A stretch of 64,000 nucleotides of DNA, from assembly GCA_030435675.1 (NCBI GenBank), contig CM059625.1:1364001-1428000 (forward strand). Direction: 5' to 3'. Both the position numbers and the translations under genes were made by a program. Of this stretch, positions 42,901 through 55,216 are shown in pieces. Numbering within the stretch: the stretch's first letter is position 1; each line of letters starts with the position of its first letter. The notes below the pieces were generated by a model, which saw only the letters and a list, made by a program, of their open reading frames with translations, had not been told where the DNA came from and made no database searches. The DNA is from Steinernema hermaphroditum (Eukaryota > Nematoda > Chromadorea > Rhabditida > Steinernematidae).

Positions 42901-45900
42901 GAGGAAGATTAGGCCTTACGAAAGCTAATGATACTCATCAGAGGCTAAATAATGGAAAATCACATAAGTAACGTTGGAAACGTTGGAACGTGGGACGTTG
43001 GAAATCTTCCCTTAAATAAAGGGGGTCATGTGTTATTTCAAAGAACCCATGTCAGTCGTAGCACTCGATTTTGATATCAGGAAGTAAATGAAATGTGGTT
43101 GGGGTGATAAAAACTCTCGCATACATGGTCGCGATTTGGACTTTCATTCGATCATGGAGCCCGTAGAGCTTCTCGTTCTCAGGTTGTTGCACTCGAGTAG
43201 GATACAAATAGAAACACCGACAAAAAGCTGGGATCACAAAAACGCTCATGCAACAAAAACAAATTCGTACTTGTCGTATGAGGCTGCGTAAAAGTGAGAC
43301 CAGGACACACAAGCGTTTCTCGTCATTTAAATGTGGTTGCTAACAGTAAATAAAATATGCATATGCACACCTCGAACTTCAATTTTTGGACTGCTTGTTT
43401 ACCAATGACATAGCAAGTTGGAAAACTATAAATTATTTATCAACTTTGCAATAACCGACTTTTAGCTCCTGAAAGAGCACTCATAACTGTCCACAAAACA
43501 TACGAAAATACAAGTTCTGTTCTTCAAAAAAATCACGTTCCCCACACCAAAGTTCGCCTTTGCGGACACGCGCCCTACCCGCCCGAAATTCGCCAACGAT
43601 CAATAAACACACAATCTGAATTTGTTTGTCAACAGAATACACGGTGATCACGCTCGTCAACGACGTTATTTATAAATGAAAAAGCAGGTATTAGATTGAC
43701 GCGAAAAACAACATAGAACAAAGTTCAACAGGGCAATTGGCGCGGCAATTGTTGTTTTCATCTGTTTTGAATGAAGTCGCATTGAAAGAACGAGACAGAC
43801 GAGGCATCTCACATTAAGTACGTGTATGTAGTTGGGAAAACAAGCGTCGTCTTTCGACGAGGAAATGAGTCAACCAGGTGGCCGCGGAATTCACATGCTC
43901 AGTTATAAATTAAACATGAACAGTAGTGAAATATTTATACACTCAGGAAGAACTTAACTTCCAGTTATAATTAGACAGACCACGTTGTGAACGATTATCA
44001 GTCGTGCTGCCTGCATTTAGAACCCGTGGGACAGAGCCTTATCTTGTGGTAGGCATGATTGTGCCTACGGCGACGTCTCTACGGAAGTGCGAAGTGATTC
44101 AACCGTTATTAAACCAGTGGGAAAATTGACGTTATTCGTTTTGTGTCCAATTGTTTTCCAGTTGTGCGCGGTGACTGGACTCATTTATTTGGATGTTGTT
44201 GAGCGGAATAAAGTAAATTAACTTTGGAATAATAAAAAGGGATATCTCTGTCGGAACTCTGGTTACTGACTAACGGACCTGAAAACTCTTGCTAGTACTC
44301 TCTCGTAGGTACATTTCGCCATTGTTGACTATAATTTGCTCATAGTTCATGGTTATATCAAGTGCATAATTCCAGATAATAACGCTGCAGAAAAGCAATC
44401 GCTACATTCAGAGATGTATACTTTTACGCATGCCACGTTTTCTCATATAATAGGTGCAAAAATAATTCATTCGAGTGGAGTAATTGTTTCTGCTAAGTAA
44501 TTTAGATTCACATTCAAATAAAACTGATTCGATCTCGATGTTATGACCTGTTTTTAACGCACATGTAAACAGATTTCCTTTAACAGCATATGTAATTGTA
44601 TGTCCTCTAGGAGAACAGTGATTACGACACGCAAACGTTTTCACGTAAAGCACATAGAATAATCATAGTGTGGAACGAATACTAATCAAAAAGTATATTT
44701 GGGGTGGGGGGGGGGGGCATTCGAACTTATTAGCTTCAGAACAAAGCGAATATAAAAAAGCAATAGACATGAACAAAAAACATTTCAGCAAAGCGAGCAC
44801 AAATCTAAAAACAATAAAATTTTTACTGGAGTATTGTGTTATTTCATCTATCAGTTGTAGCTGATTTCGTGCGACAGTTATAAATGCCCCTGTCGCATAA
44901 ATCTGTTTCCTAATGCTGAACTTTATTATTTACATTGTTTTGGCGTAACGAGCGAACGAAAAGTCATTTGTCTGAACTTGCGGAAATGTTGAAAAACAAT
45001 TTAGATTTCTACTGTTCACAGGCGGAAAAACATCAGGTGTGTTGGGGTGTGGGAATAAATAATGTGAGGGCGTGAGTGTTCTTTAGCCTTAAGTACCGAG
45101 TAATTACCAATTCACTGCAATGCCTATAATGAAGCTGATGAACACAAATATGAAACTTAGGTTTATCTAATTGTTCGCAATTTAATTCTGTTAGAACGTG
45201 GCGATTACCTTAATATGGTGTGTGACGTTCGCATGTGGTGTGACCTCTTATCGCACATGTTTGCTCAAGGTCACTCTTTCGACTTTGTGTTAGCGGTGTC
45301 CTTTACTATGAATTTGGTTAGGTTTCGCATTAAATTAATTCGATTTGTTTACATGCCCGTCTTATGCTTTGCAATTACGAAAAATGGGGACTTTCTGGAA
45401 TAAATTATATTCAAGCGGCTGCCCCCATTCGAAGACGAACCGAATGGTCTCCGTGCGCCACGCTTATCTTCAGAGCAGCGGTGTTTTTCGACAACGTCGT
45501 TATGACTCCTGCATTCGTTGACGGGTGGGAGCGGCGCGCGCGCTCGCTGAAAAAGTGGAGGGCGAAAATGGGAAAGCACCGTTTTCCTGCTTTCATCTCC
45601 CTCGTCATCCATCAGAGACGCGACGAGTGTCGAGCGGCACTAGGAAAGTGTGAAACGGGTGCAAAAACACAAACCGGAAACCAAAAAAATAATTAAATCA
45701 CTCAACCGTGTGATGTTATTTTACGGTAACGATTAGAACGGCATTCGTTTAACGAGCGACTGTAAGTTAGATGCTATACAAGCATGATTTAACAAAAACA
45801 ATATGATATCCAGAGGTTTCAAATTTCAAAAAGGAAAGTATGTCGCCTATTTTTCATAGCTATCATCTTTTTGGTTCTTGTTCCATGTCAATTATAGAGA

Positions 45901-48900
45901 ACAAGAAAAGATATGTAGCTCAAAGAAAAAACTCAGTAACTCGAGGGAGAAAGGGGCTTTAGTCCATGTATCGTAGCGCGTCTCATAAACAACAAAACAA
46001 GGATGCCTGTATCAAGGATGTGTCATCTGAGTATCATATGAGTATCATATGATTATTTTTCCTCCGACGGGCTTCCCGCGGCTTTTATAAATTGGACTTC
46101 GAATAAATTGCCGAGATCGTGGAGCATCTCGAAAGAAGAAGGAAAAAAGGAATGTTTGCATGTCCGTCTGTCGTTGCAGCTGATGGCTGATTGCCTCTCT
46201 ATGCTGGCTGCAGCAAGCCACCGAGCAAAGTACGAAAGAAAGATTTTGACTTGAAAGAGCTCAGCATAACTAAAAGTCAAACCACGAAACATTTTTATGT
46301 TTGTTACTTGTTTTTGTCATTTCAAAGGCGGCCAACACAAGTTAGCAAATAAAGCTGCGCAAATGTTATGAACAACATACTCACGTCTCGATTCCCTAGA
46401 TTTTGATGTTTGTGGGAAGATTCACACCAGCGATTTACTTCAGATCACTACGCTGTTGTTCATATTTATTTCCTGGATTAGCGAACACCCAATAAGGCTG
46501 TTTGAACATTGCGTCGCCCTGCTCGACACACATATCGACGCTATCCTGTTTCACCTCATAGCATCATTAACATTTTTGAGCGCAGACAAACATGCATGGG
46601 AGAGGTGTACTTTAGGTTACAGCCGTGACAAAGAAATCGCTTTGTACGTGTTACACATGCTTAAGGTATCTGTCCGGTAACAACTGTGCCGTTAATTACA
46701 CAAGACAGATTAGGTCATTATCGTTTCTTTCATCGGCCGTAAAGTTCGAGGAATGTTTATCACTCCGTCCTTCCCCACCAGTCCTGTCATCGGGAAGACG
46801 AAATAGCAAATGGGTCATTGAATAGTTCCACTCCTCAAAGAAAGATATAAACTGTAAGCAAACAGAAAAGCAGGTAAACTGGAGTTCACCGTCTGTGTCG
46901 TCACGTCTTACACTGTGCAGAATAGTTATACATTCTGCGAACATTAATATTACAAGTGCGTGGCTTTTATGACCACCTTAAGCTTTTTAATGTCGCCGTA
47001 ATGTATTCGACTTTTTGGTAAACATTTTCGTCAAGCTATCCTCCGCACTGCCTGTCTAGGTCACCGACGGCCGCTGCAAAACGAGAACAAAGGCTCCGCA
47101 GCATTGGTCCGTCCGTCCTTCTCCTCAAGAGAGACCGGTTTTTGCTCGCCAATCGAACGGTTTCAATCGAATTTACCAATTTGAGCAGAAAGCCGGCCTG
47201 CTCAGTTTTACGTCAATTATGTTCCTCATTGCATTAGCATGTCGTAAACACATTCCACATTAAGTAGCTTTTGGAAGGCCGCTTAACGATGAATACAAGT
47301 GTGATTGTATTATTACGACGATTGCGCTGTTTGTAGTTCCGTATGAGTAATAGTCCGTATGGACATACATCACCGCATAATGCTGTGGCTACGTATAATG
47401 CTTATGCACTCGAGTAGTCGACGAAGGCGACCGACGCAGATCTATGAATGTGATAAATGAGGCACGTTAACACGGTTGTTTATTTCAGGTGCCATTGTTT
47501 TCACATGAGACAATCTCAGGCTATTGTGAAACGATCTATAGTTTTACGCAAAACAAAAGAATACGATGTGGTCGGTTGGAATTTTGGTGGCCTATTTTAG
47601 AAACCGGCTTATCTTTACCGACATCAAGGGCATTTCATTTAAAAAGTCTTCCGGTTTTTCGGTCCCTAGTGAGCTACTTAAGGGAAGAAAGAGATAAGCT
47701 TTTAGAACTGTAAAGTTCACAAAAGAATCACTACTTTAATCTTCATCTGATCCGTCACCATTAGCCAACATCTTGACCACCCACAGCGCGCAAACCAAAG
47801 CAGCTCTAGTTTCTGTCCTGCTCATCTGACTTTCTGAAAAACTTTCCTTTCTCATTCCCACACTTTCCGGTTGTTGCATCGGGTTTCATTTCATTTCAAC
47901 GGACGCGCGTGCGCGCACCACCAAAAGCTCGTTAAATCGCCCTTCCGATAAGAGTAGGTCAAGTGTATTTAGCGCGCGCAGAGAGAGTGCGCAAGTGTTC
48001 TTTTGATTGAGAGCCGCGGTGCTGCGTCAGCGACGCCGTGCACGCGCAAAACGAGATCGAGGGACCGGACGGAAAATCGTCCAAAATTTAGACACTTCCA
48101 TTTCGCGGAAAAGATGGGGAAATTCAGCATTTTGGAACTACTCAATGACTGCCTTCTAATTACAATCACAAAAATGGCAGCTTTGATAAGATTGACAAGA
48201 CAAGTTATCAAAATTGTCGTTATGGAATTTCTGCCACACATAATCTCGTTGAGAACCGAATGTTGAGCTGTTGGTTTACAAAGCTTACAAAAAATCGTGG
48301 ATGATATTTGATCTCGCATTCGCCTGGTCATGAGAGAAGTAAGCATCTTGTTATTGCCCAGAATGTTTTGACAGTTGATCTGACGGAGAGTCGCCGATCA
48401 TCCATAAAATTGACACGACATATTGACTGCATTTTCATATTTTCTAGATGACTAACGAACGTCTCGCGTCAACAGGAAGCTCGACTTTCACGTTTTAGGA
48501 TGTTTTCGAAAACTGCTTTCATGTTTGGCAATGTCCAATGGAATGAGTCAACATTATACGTAAGCGAATTCGACACTCTGCGTTGCCTACCCATCGGCTG
48601 GAACGCATTTCAAATTTCATAAGCAACAAAAATTAATGTGAAATGACCTTGAATAAAGCGTCAGACGAATAGCGAGCGCTGAGGTACACCCTGACACTCA
48701 GCGCCGTGACTTAATTTGTGACGACCTTGAGCTGGTCCCCAACACCAACAGCATATTCGAGTGATATTGAGATTTGGGAAGCAGGCAAAGGTCCAGAGTG
48801 GTTAACATGGTTTCCGGACTTTTTAGACGTTAATCACACAGTCATAAGGCTGCATATATACAGGAAAAGTCAACAATTGATGTGTATTTCTGTTCTAAAG

Positions 48901-51900
48901 CTAATAAATTCTTACGGAGACGTGACAGTTGCGTATTAGTTTCATTCAGCTTGAATTGAACTTTCATTGAATTGCTTTTTTTTCTGCAATGTTTTTGCTA
49001 GGTACCCTTCTGCGCTCATGTATCGGAATCCCCTCTAATTTCCTTTTTCGCTGCACTAAGTTGTGCACTAATGAAGCCTGTATAATTCCAACTGATTAAC
49101 CTTATTCGACGCTGCTCACACTGCGGAAAGAACGAAATTCCCGTAATGAAATTAAAAAACTGCGTGTCAAACAGGGAACTTCCGCTATAAATAATTCCTC
49201 GTGGGAGTGCAAGAGTCCAAGACGACGACGTCCTCATCGAACACGATGCCAATTTGTTATGTTGAATTGTTGATGTTCTTGGCGAGCAGTTGGTTTACAA
49301 ATTGCGACATTACATGAAAATGACCGGAGCGCATTGCTTTGGCATTGCATAATTAACCGCTAAATACGACGGCGACCTCTTTGTCTAGGGAACGACCCGC
49401 TCGCACTTTCGCATCGCTGACATCATCGCCGTTGCCGATATCGTTGTGAGCGACGGATGACTAGGCGCGACGGCGTTCGCATCAGCTGACTACCACCGAA
49501 CTGGTTATAATAGTAGGGTGCGAGAGCAAAATACGGAATGTGCGGCGGAAACGAGCCTTATAATTGATACTGACGCGTGTAACGCGATTACTGTTGAAAC
49601 GCCTATTCATAACAAACAGGTGGGCTTATTGAGTTTAAACGGTACAGAGTTTTCTGCTCGGAAATGGTTAAATGATTGGTGTCACTAAAAAGTAGACAAT
49701 GTGAGATAAAAAAAGAAAACTGTGAAAGTTCGACAACAGCATCACGATCACTCAACTGTTTTTTTAATCCCCAAAGTGTTGTTGTTTGTTCACTAAGGTC
49801 GATCAATAGTTTCCTAGCCTTTCAAATACCAACCAAAACATTTGGCACGTTTTGCACTAAGTCTACCATGTCTACGGTAATAAAGATGAAGGCCAATAAT
49901 AAAGATGACTCAGCTTAATGGAAAGACAGGAAATATCGGAAATCTGTTCGGACATTTGAGTACACCGGTTTGAAATGTATATGACAAAGATCTCGACAAA
50001 GCGTATGCGGACGAAACAATACAAAAACAAAACAAGGAACACACTGTCGCCGGGGAAGTATTCGAAAATATCCCGCAAATTTGTCTGTATTCCGGCTAAA
50101 AAAGTGCGTCATTTACAAGATTGTTTTGCTACCCAAACATTGTCCTTATTACAACGCTATTTTGGGAAGTGGTCGTCTCTGAACGTCGTATCAGGTCACT
50201 AATCGATAACGTATCGAACAGACACAGGAGTCTTAATACCTTATAGTGCTTCTCGGAAGAAAAAAATGTATTCTGGCGAACATAATACGCGCTCAATCGC
50301 CGGAAGATTCGCAAGATTTCAAACAACGTCAGATCTTTGAACTCGTTTTCCGAAGGAACATAAAAACGAGATAAGCAAACAACTTGTTCTGATGCAGCGA
50401 TGCTCGATCAGCGGGGAAACAGGGACGCGGAACAGCTGAGCAAAACTTAAAAAACCGGGAAATTAATTTCTGGCACCTGTGGAAGTGTGGGCCGAGTTTG
50501 TGGCGGCAGCTGTTTTGTAGTAGCTGGAAGGTATGTGTTCATTGAACAAAAGTAGTAAACAAGATCTCTTCCGGAAAAGTAATCGTATACATACATCAAA
50601 AAACGCGATACGATGTAAATTTTCAAATCTGTCGCATTTGTTTTGTCATTCACATTCACATTCGCGGAATCTATGAAAATCCAAAGCATATTGGTGGAAA
50701 ATTCCAAATGGTCAAGAAACATATCCATTTACTGAAGAGAGTGCAACAGTCCTCAAGAATAGAATGAAACAGCAAACACCCTTACAATGAAGAAGATACA
50801 TATTCAAATATTTTCTAGCGGTCGACGAGAAACAAAAGGTGTTATTTCTGCAACGGTGTTTCAAAGCATTGGCCTTTATGAAATGTGAACAGCTGTAAAC
50901 AAGCCAAAAATAGAAATGGAAGCGCTGTTTGGTGAGTGAAAATACATCGATTACGTTGCGCTATGTGATGTTATATTGCAATTGTCGAACAGTATCTGAG
51001 GTGCAAATAAAAAGACATTATTCATGAATATGATAATCTTCACAAAAGGACACGAATTCGCGAATCATGCCCATGAAATAAAATTTATGTAGTTGATCAT
51101 TACGGTATAGACGGCTATAACAGATGATATGAACGAATCGTCAAGATAAATTTTAATGGGAGCCGGCTGCTGAAATAAGCGGCTGGCGGCCAGACTACTC
51201 TCTACCCTAGACCGACGAATATATCTGTTGAAACAACTATTTTTATATGCCTTAGGTCTTTTCCGGAAACAGAGGCGTGGCGCGCCGCTACATAAATATC
51301 TCACTCAAATGCTTTTCGTTTGTTTTCCGCTCATTGCAAATGACAAATCCCACTCTAATGAGTTTCGCTTAAATCGGGATTCCATGGAAAACAACAATTG
51401 CAAACAAACAGCTCCTATTATTCGCCCAGTTCAAAAAGTGTTTGCTACAACCCTGTTTTTCTTTCACAGACATGAGAATGATCTTCAATTCTTGGAACAG
51501 TTGTTTGTTGATCAATGTAATGTACGCCTTCGACAACTTCTGCTTTTTCGTATGTGCCGACTGGGAACTTCCGTAAATTGTATTAGAAGAACTATGATAA
51601 ATGTATGTTATAGAGGGCATTAGGTCGACCAGGAACTGAGCGCATCACATTTGACACGAGACTCAGCATGACATGCCCTTCAACAATTGTCTCATATGTC
51701 AAAATTTCGCCTTTTTGCTCGCTCATCTTGAGCCGACGTTCCCATTCGAGACATTTCCCACTTATCTCGTCGGCGATCAGCTCCGTATTTTTATCGCTCC
51801 TATCAGAGTGGAAGGAAAGCGTCGTAAATTTTGAGCCTACTTACTGTCGTGTTTTGAACAGTTTGAGTAAACGGCGTATTACCGGATTAGGTCATCTACG

Positions 51901-54900
51901 GCACAGTCGAAATCTCCGAAGATTTTGAAAAACACAAAGGTCATTGGCGTTTTGGTGGTGGTGGTGCTGAGAAAAAATCGATCAACATTGTTGTGCGCTG
52001 TTTGATGCTTCCACAAACGAAGGATGTTGCACTAAGTGTTCCGGTCTTCGGACTGCAAGGCGGTAATTGCGGAGTAGAAGGCTGAGAAAATCCCATTGGT
52101 GGAAAATGGTATGAAGAAATCTGAAAATTGTGGGTACAAAGCAAAGTATAAGCACATTTGTGGCAAAAAAAACGACGAATACAAGAACAAAGATGGTTTG
52201 TCGGCTACAAATGGAACCGTAATCGAACTAATAACAAATCGATATCCTATGTGGTGATCCAATCATGACTGCCGAAAAGAAAAGATCCATTAGTTAAGTT
52301 GAGAAAGCATCGGATTCAAGAGTACCAGATTCAAGAAAAGCTTCGCTTAGGTATCCTATACGTTGTTTGCTTCAGTTTTCACTCGTTTCTGAAAACGCTA
52401 ATGTACCAGCACTTTTCTCCATGTATTTGTTGCGCTTAGTGATAGTCTGTACGCCCTTTGAGATATTAAAGAAATACTAAGAATGAACAAAAACGTTGCT
52501 GATGAGAGCACTCGTTCGTTTTCCCACGACGTTTGTGATAAACAGTGAAAAGACAATGGAAGTAATAATACCTATGAAATGTAAAATGAGAGCTTTTTAA
52601 TTATATATAAACAACTGATCCTGCATGCTGAGACCCGAGCTACATACTGGTGTCCCCTGTTTTTCACCACACGCACTATAACCGTTATTCTGGTAAACAA
52701 CGAAGCGTACCATAAACCGAAATAAAACATGAATTAATGGGCGACCGTATTTTAAGACACTAACGCACCTGTTCAAAACTGCTGCTGTCTGAAAGCAGGT
52801 GGTTTGGGAGTATGACTTTGTATGGTATTTTTTCCGACGTCATACTTGAGAAGTAGTCTTTTTTTCTCGTTATGGTTTCGCAACCTTACTTCATAGGACG
52901 CAACAACGCCTCAGCATCTTGCTAAACACAGTTTTGACAAATCCTTATACTTGTATTTTAATCCCCTCTCGACGACTACAATGTGTCAACGCCTTTTCCC
53001 CGATTTCCCATGATTAGCACCTCCTCAAAATGCGCGACTATTTGCGCCGTTGTACAAATGACCGCGCAAACAGAGAGTGTCGGCCCCTTTTATGATCAGC
53101 CTCTGCTGCTGCGGGAACCAGAGAACACTCACCAAGCAAACAATCGCGCGCTCCGCCCATCAATCTCCCGGGAGTCACCAGCGGCGCCGCGGTCGACGAC
53201 CGCCATCACCCGAGACGATATGAGTGTTGCATGAATAATTAACATACACTATCCGTCGGGCCATCTGCTCAGCGGTACCCGCTTTTCTTAATGATTTAAT
53301 GAGGCAAACGCAGCCAGAATGGAATCAGAACACAATCTTATCTCTTATGTCAATGTGCGATAAAAGCTGTTTACACTAAGGACTAGCTTGGGAAGTAACG
53401 CCGATGACGATTGCGCGGATCGGATCAATATTGTCGATCGAATATCACAGAAAACATTCCACGATTTTTTCACGCCTGGAACGAATCTTGATCAGGCTGC
53501 CATGCGTTCGTGAGTGATAAACATTTTTTATGAACAAAGAATTTATGTGTCATAATGTTTCGGCCGTAACCCGTCATAGCCAGCGGCTCTACTGCCTCCA
53601 CTTCGTAGGCTTCGTGGATCTATTTAACAGAAGCATGCACTTCGTCAAACCAACGTTCCAGTTATCTTACTCCATTGGATAAAAAATTTACGGCATTATG
53701 CTATCCGTCAAAATCCCAAATCAGCTCCCGGAACATAAAGGTCATTAATATGGGACCTGAATCGATAGCTACAAGAACAACACACGTAGCGTCTGAGTCG
53801 GCGAACCGACGTAATTGCGTTTTTATGCGGAAGCACAAAAATTACTTCTCGTATCCAATTATATTTGCACTTCCACAAGATTAATGAGGGAAGTTTGAGC
53901 GGTGCTGAAATTATTAATGGGCAAACCATAAAAATTTAATGACAGAAGGGGTAGTAGAATGTGTGTGGATAGGGGCCGCCTCATTTTACAGGGACCATAA
54001 CAATAAATGACCGATGTAACTGAGGAGAATTGTGTAATGATTCACAAAGCAACATGTTATTTGTCATGTCCATTTAGCGTCTTCGTGGTCTAATGATGTC
54101 CGTTTAACTGGAGCAGAGGCAGTTCCTCGGACCACTAATCCCATTTCCCTCGTCTCGAATCCCCTATCACCACCAAAATCGATACCGAAGCAAAACACTT
54201 TAGTGCATCGCCGACCACAGAGCAAAACAAAACAACAATAATCTCTTCTCCATTTTTATTGCTGTGTCCTTTGTATTTTGCTCTCATCGACCATCACAGT
54301 CGGGAACATACAGACGTTCCCACTACACAAAACTTAATTATTGTATCTTAAACAGCAGTCCCATCGCATTGTAAGCAACTATACCTCTGTCAATTGATTC
54401 CTTTTGTGTTCTGCTTATCAGTCAAGTAGATAAGTCCGAAGGTTGCAACGATTTTCGGTCAGATTCTCAAAAAATTTATTTCATATTATCGCCTACAGGA
54501 TCATCCCGGTCGTTATAGTCTGCGGCAAGGTCATTACTAACCTGCCTTTAGTCGAAAGAATGCTTGTAAAATGCGCCAGACGGAATTAGCGAGCGCACAA
54601 AAAGAACGCACTTCTTCAACTTCTTAAGGGATTTGAAGGCGAAGCTGCCCGAAATGACTAATAGTCAAAATGTTGCCAAAGGGACTTCAGGTTTTTTGGC
54701 GAAACTCGTGTACTTCCGTTTGACATATGTGCCGCGTTGACGATTGCGATGGCGTCGTCGTCGTCGTCGGAGTCGATGGATAGGGGGAGGGGATCGGCGC
54801 TGTGTGGAGTCGAACGAACGACGTCTGAAAGCGAGGGGTGGACAATTCGAGAAAACTGAAAACAATGCTGGCAGATTCATAATGTTGCATGCAAATCACA

Positions 54901-55134
54901 CTTGCTAAAATGGAACTGCAATAACAAAAGTGATTTCAGAAACACTTCTTCAATGGTGTCAAAATAATTTTTACAGCGTAAAGCATCCATGTAAGATGCG
55001 ACGATGTGCACCAGCCTGCTAGTAGTAAGAGCATCAGGTTGTTTAAGCAACAACTTGCCCGGAGTGATTCTAATAACCACAATGACGTCCACTATGATGA
55101 TCCTTATCAAAGACTGTTGCAGGTACTCAATAAC
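36901..55134. other. AT-rich gene desert, no supported gene
   Basis: About 18 kb with only short open frames. Small GC-rich islands occur (about 38580-38900 with a TCCG-type microsatellite and a GGC run, 40990-41060, 42540-42860, 45420-45650, 47880-48110, 49370-49530, 52980-53230, 54740-54830). A G-run is at 44702-44718, an ACGTTGGA-type tandem at about 42970-43005, and a twofold GAGTATCATAT repeat at about 46028-46050. A strong acceptor before a 75-codon terminal frame at 47489-47713 has no upstream partner. Nothing here can be called a gene. Confidence 0.45.
38588..38623. repeat. TCCG-type microsatellite
   Basis: A run of TCCGTTCG/TCCG units on the plus strand. Slippage-prone and non-coding; no function is indicated. 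Confidence 0.7.
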
Positions 55135-55207
55135 GCCCGGTTAGCTCAGTCGGTAGAGCACCAGACTCTTAATCTGGCTGTCGCGGGTTCGAGCCCCGCA
55201 TCGGGCT
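55135..55207 (+). tRNA. tRNA-Lys (anticodon CTT)
   Basis: Full cloverleaf. The acceptor stem GCCCGGT pairs with ATCGGGC (one G-U). The D arm is in TTAGCTCAGTCGGTAGAGC. The anticodon stem CCAGA/TCTGG closes the 7-nt loop CTCTTAA with CTT at 55168-55170. The T arm is GCGGG-TTCGAGC-CCCGC. The box A and box B promoters (GGCTCAGTCGG-like and GGTTCGAGCC) are intact. A six-T run at 55211-55216 is a proper Pol III terminator. There is no intron, and CCA is not encoded, as expected for a eukaryote. The discriminator base would be T. It reads AAG codons. Confidence 0.96.
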
Positions 55208-55210
55208 AAA

Positions 55211-55216
55211 TTTTTT
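55211..55216 (+). terminator. Pol III T-run terminator of tRNA-Lys
   Basis: Six consecutive T residues beginning four bases after the tRNA discriminator base, the standard RNA polymerase III stop. Confidence 0.9.

Noticed and set aside
47489..47713. 75-codon plus-strand frame after a strong TTTATTTCAG acceptor
   Set aside because: No upstream exon with a fitting donor and no homology.
54075..54180. Second tRNA-like sequence (CTTCGTGGTCTAATGATG ... TCTCGAATCCCC)
   Set aside because: Stems do not pair into an acceptor or T arm; only isolated resemblance to tRNA motifs.
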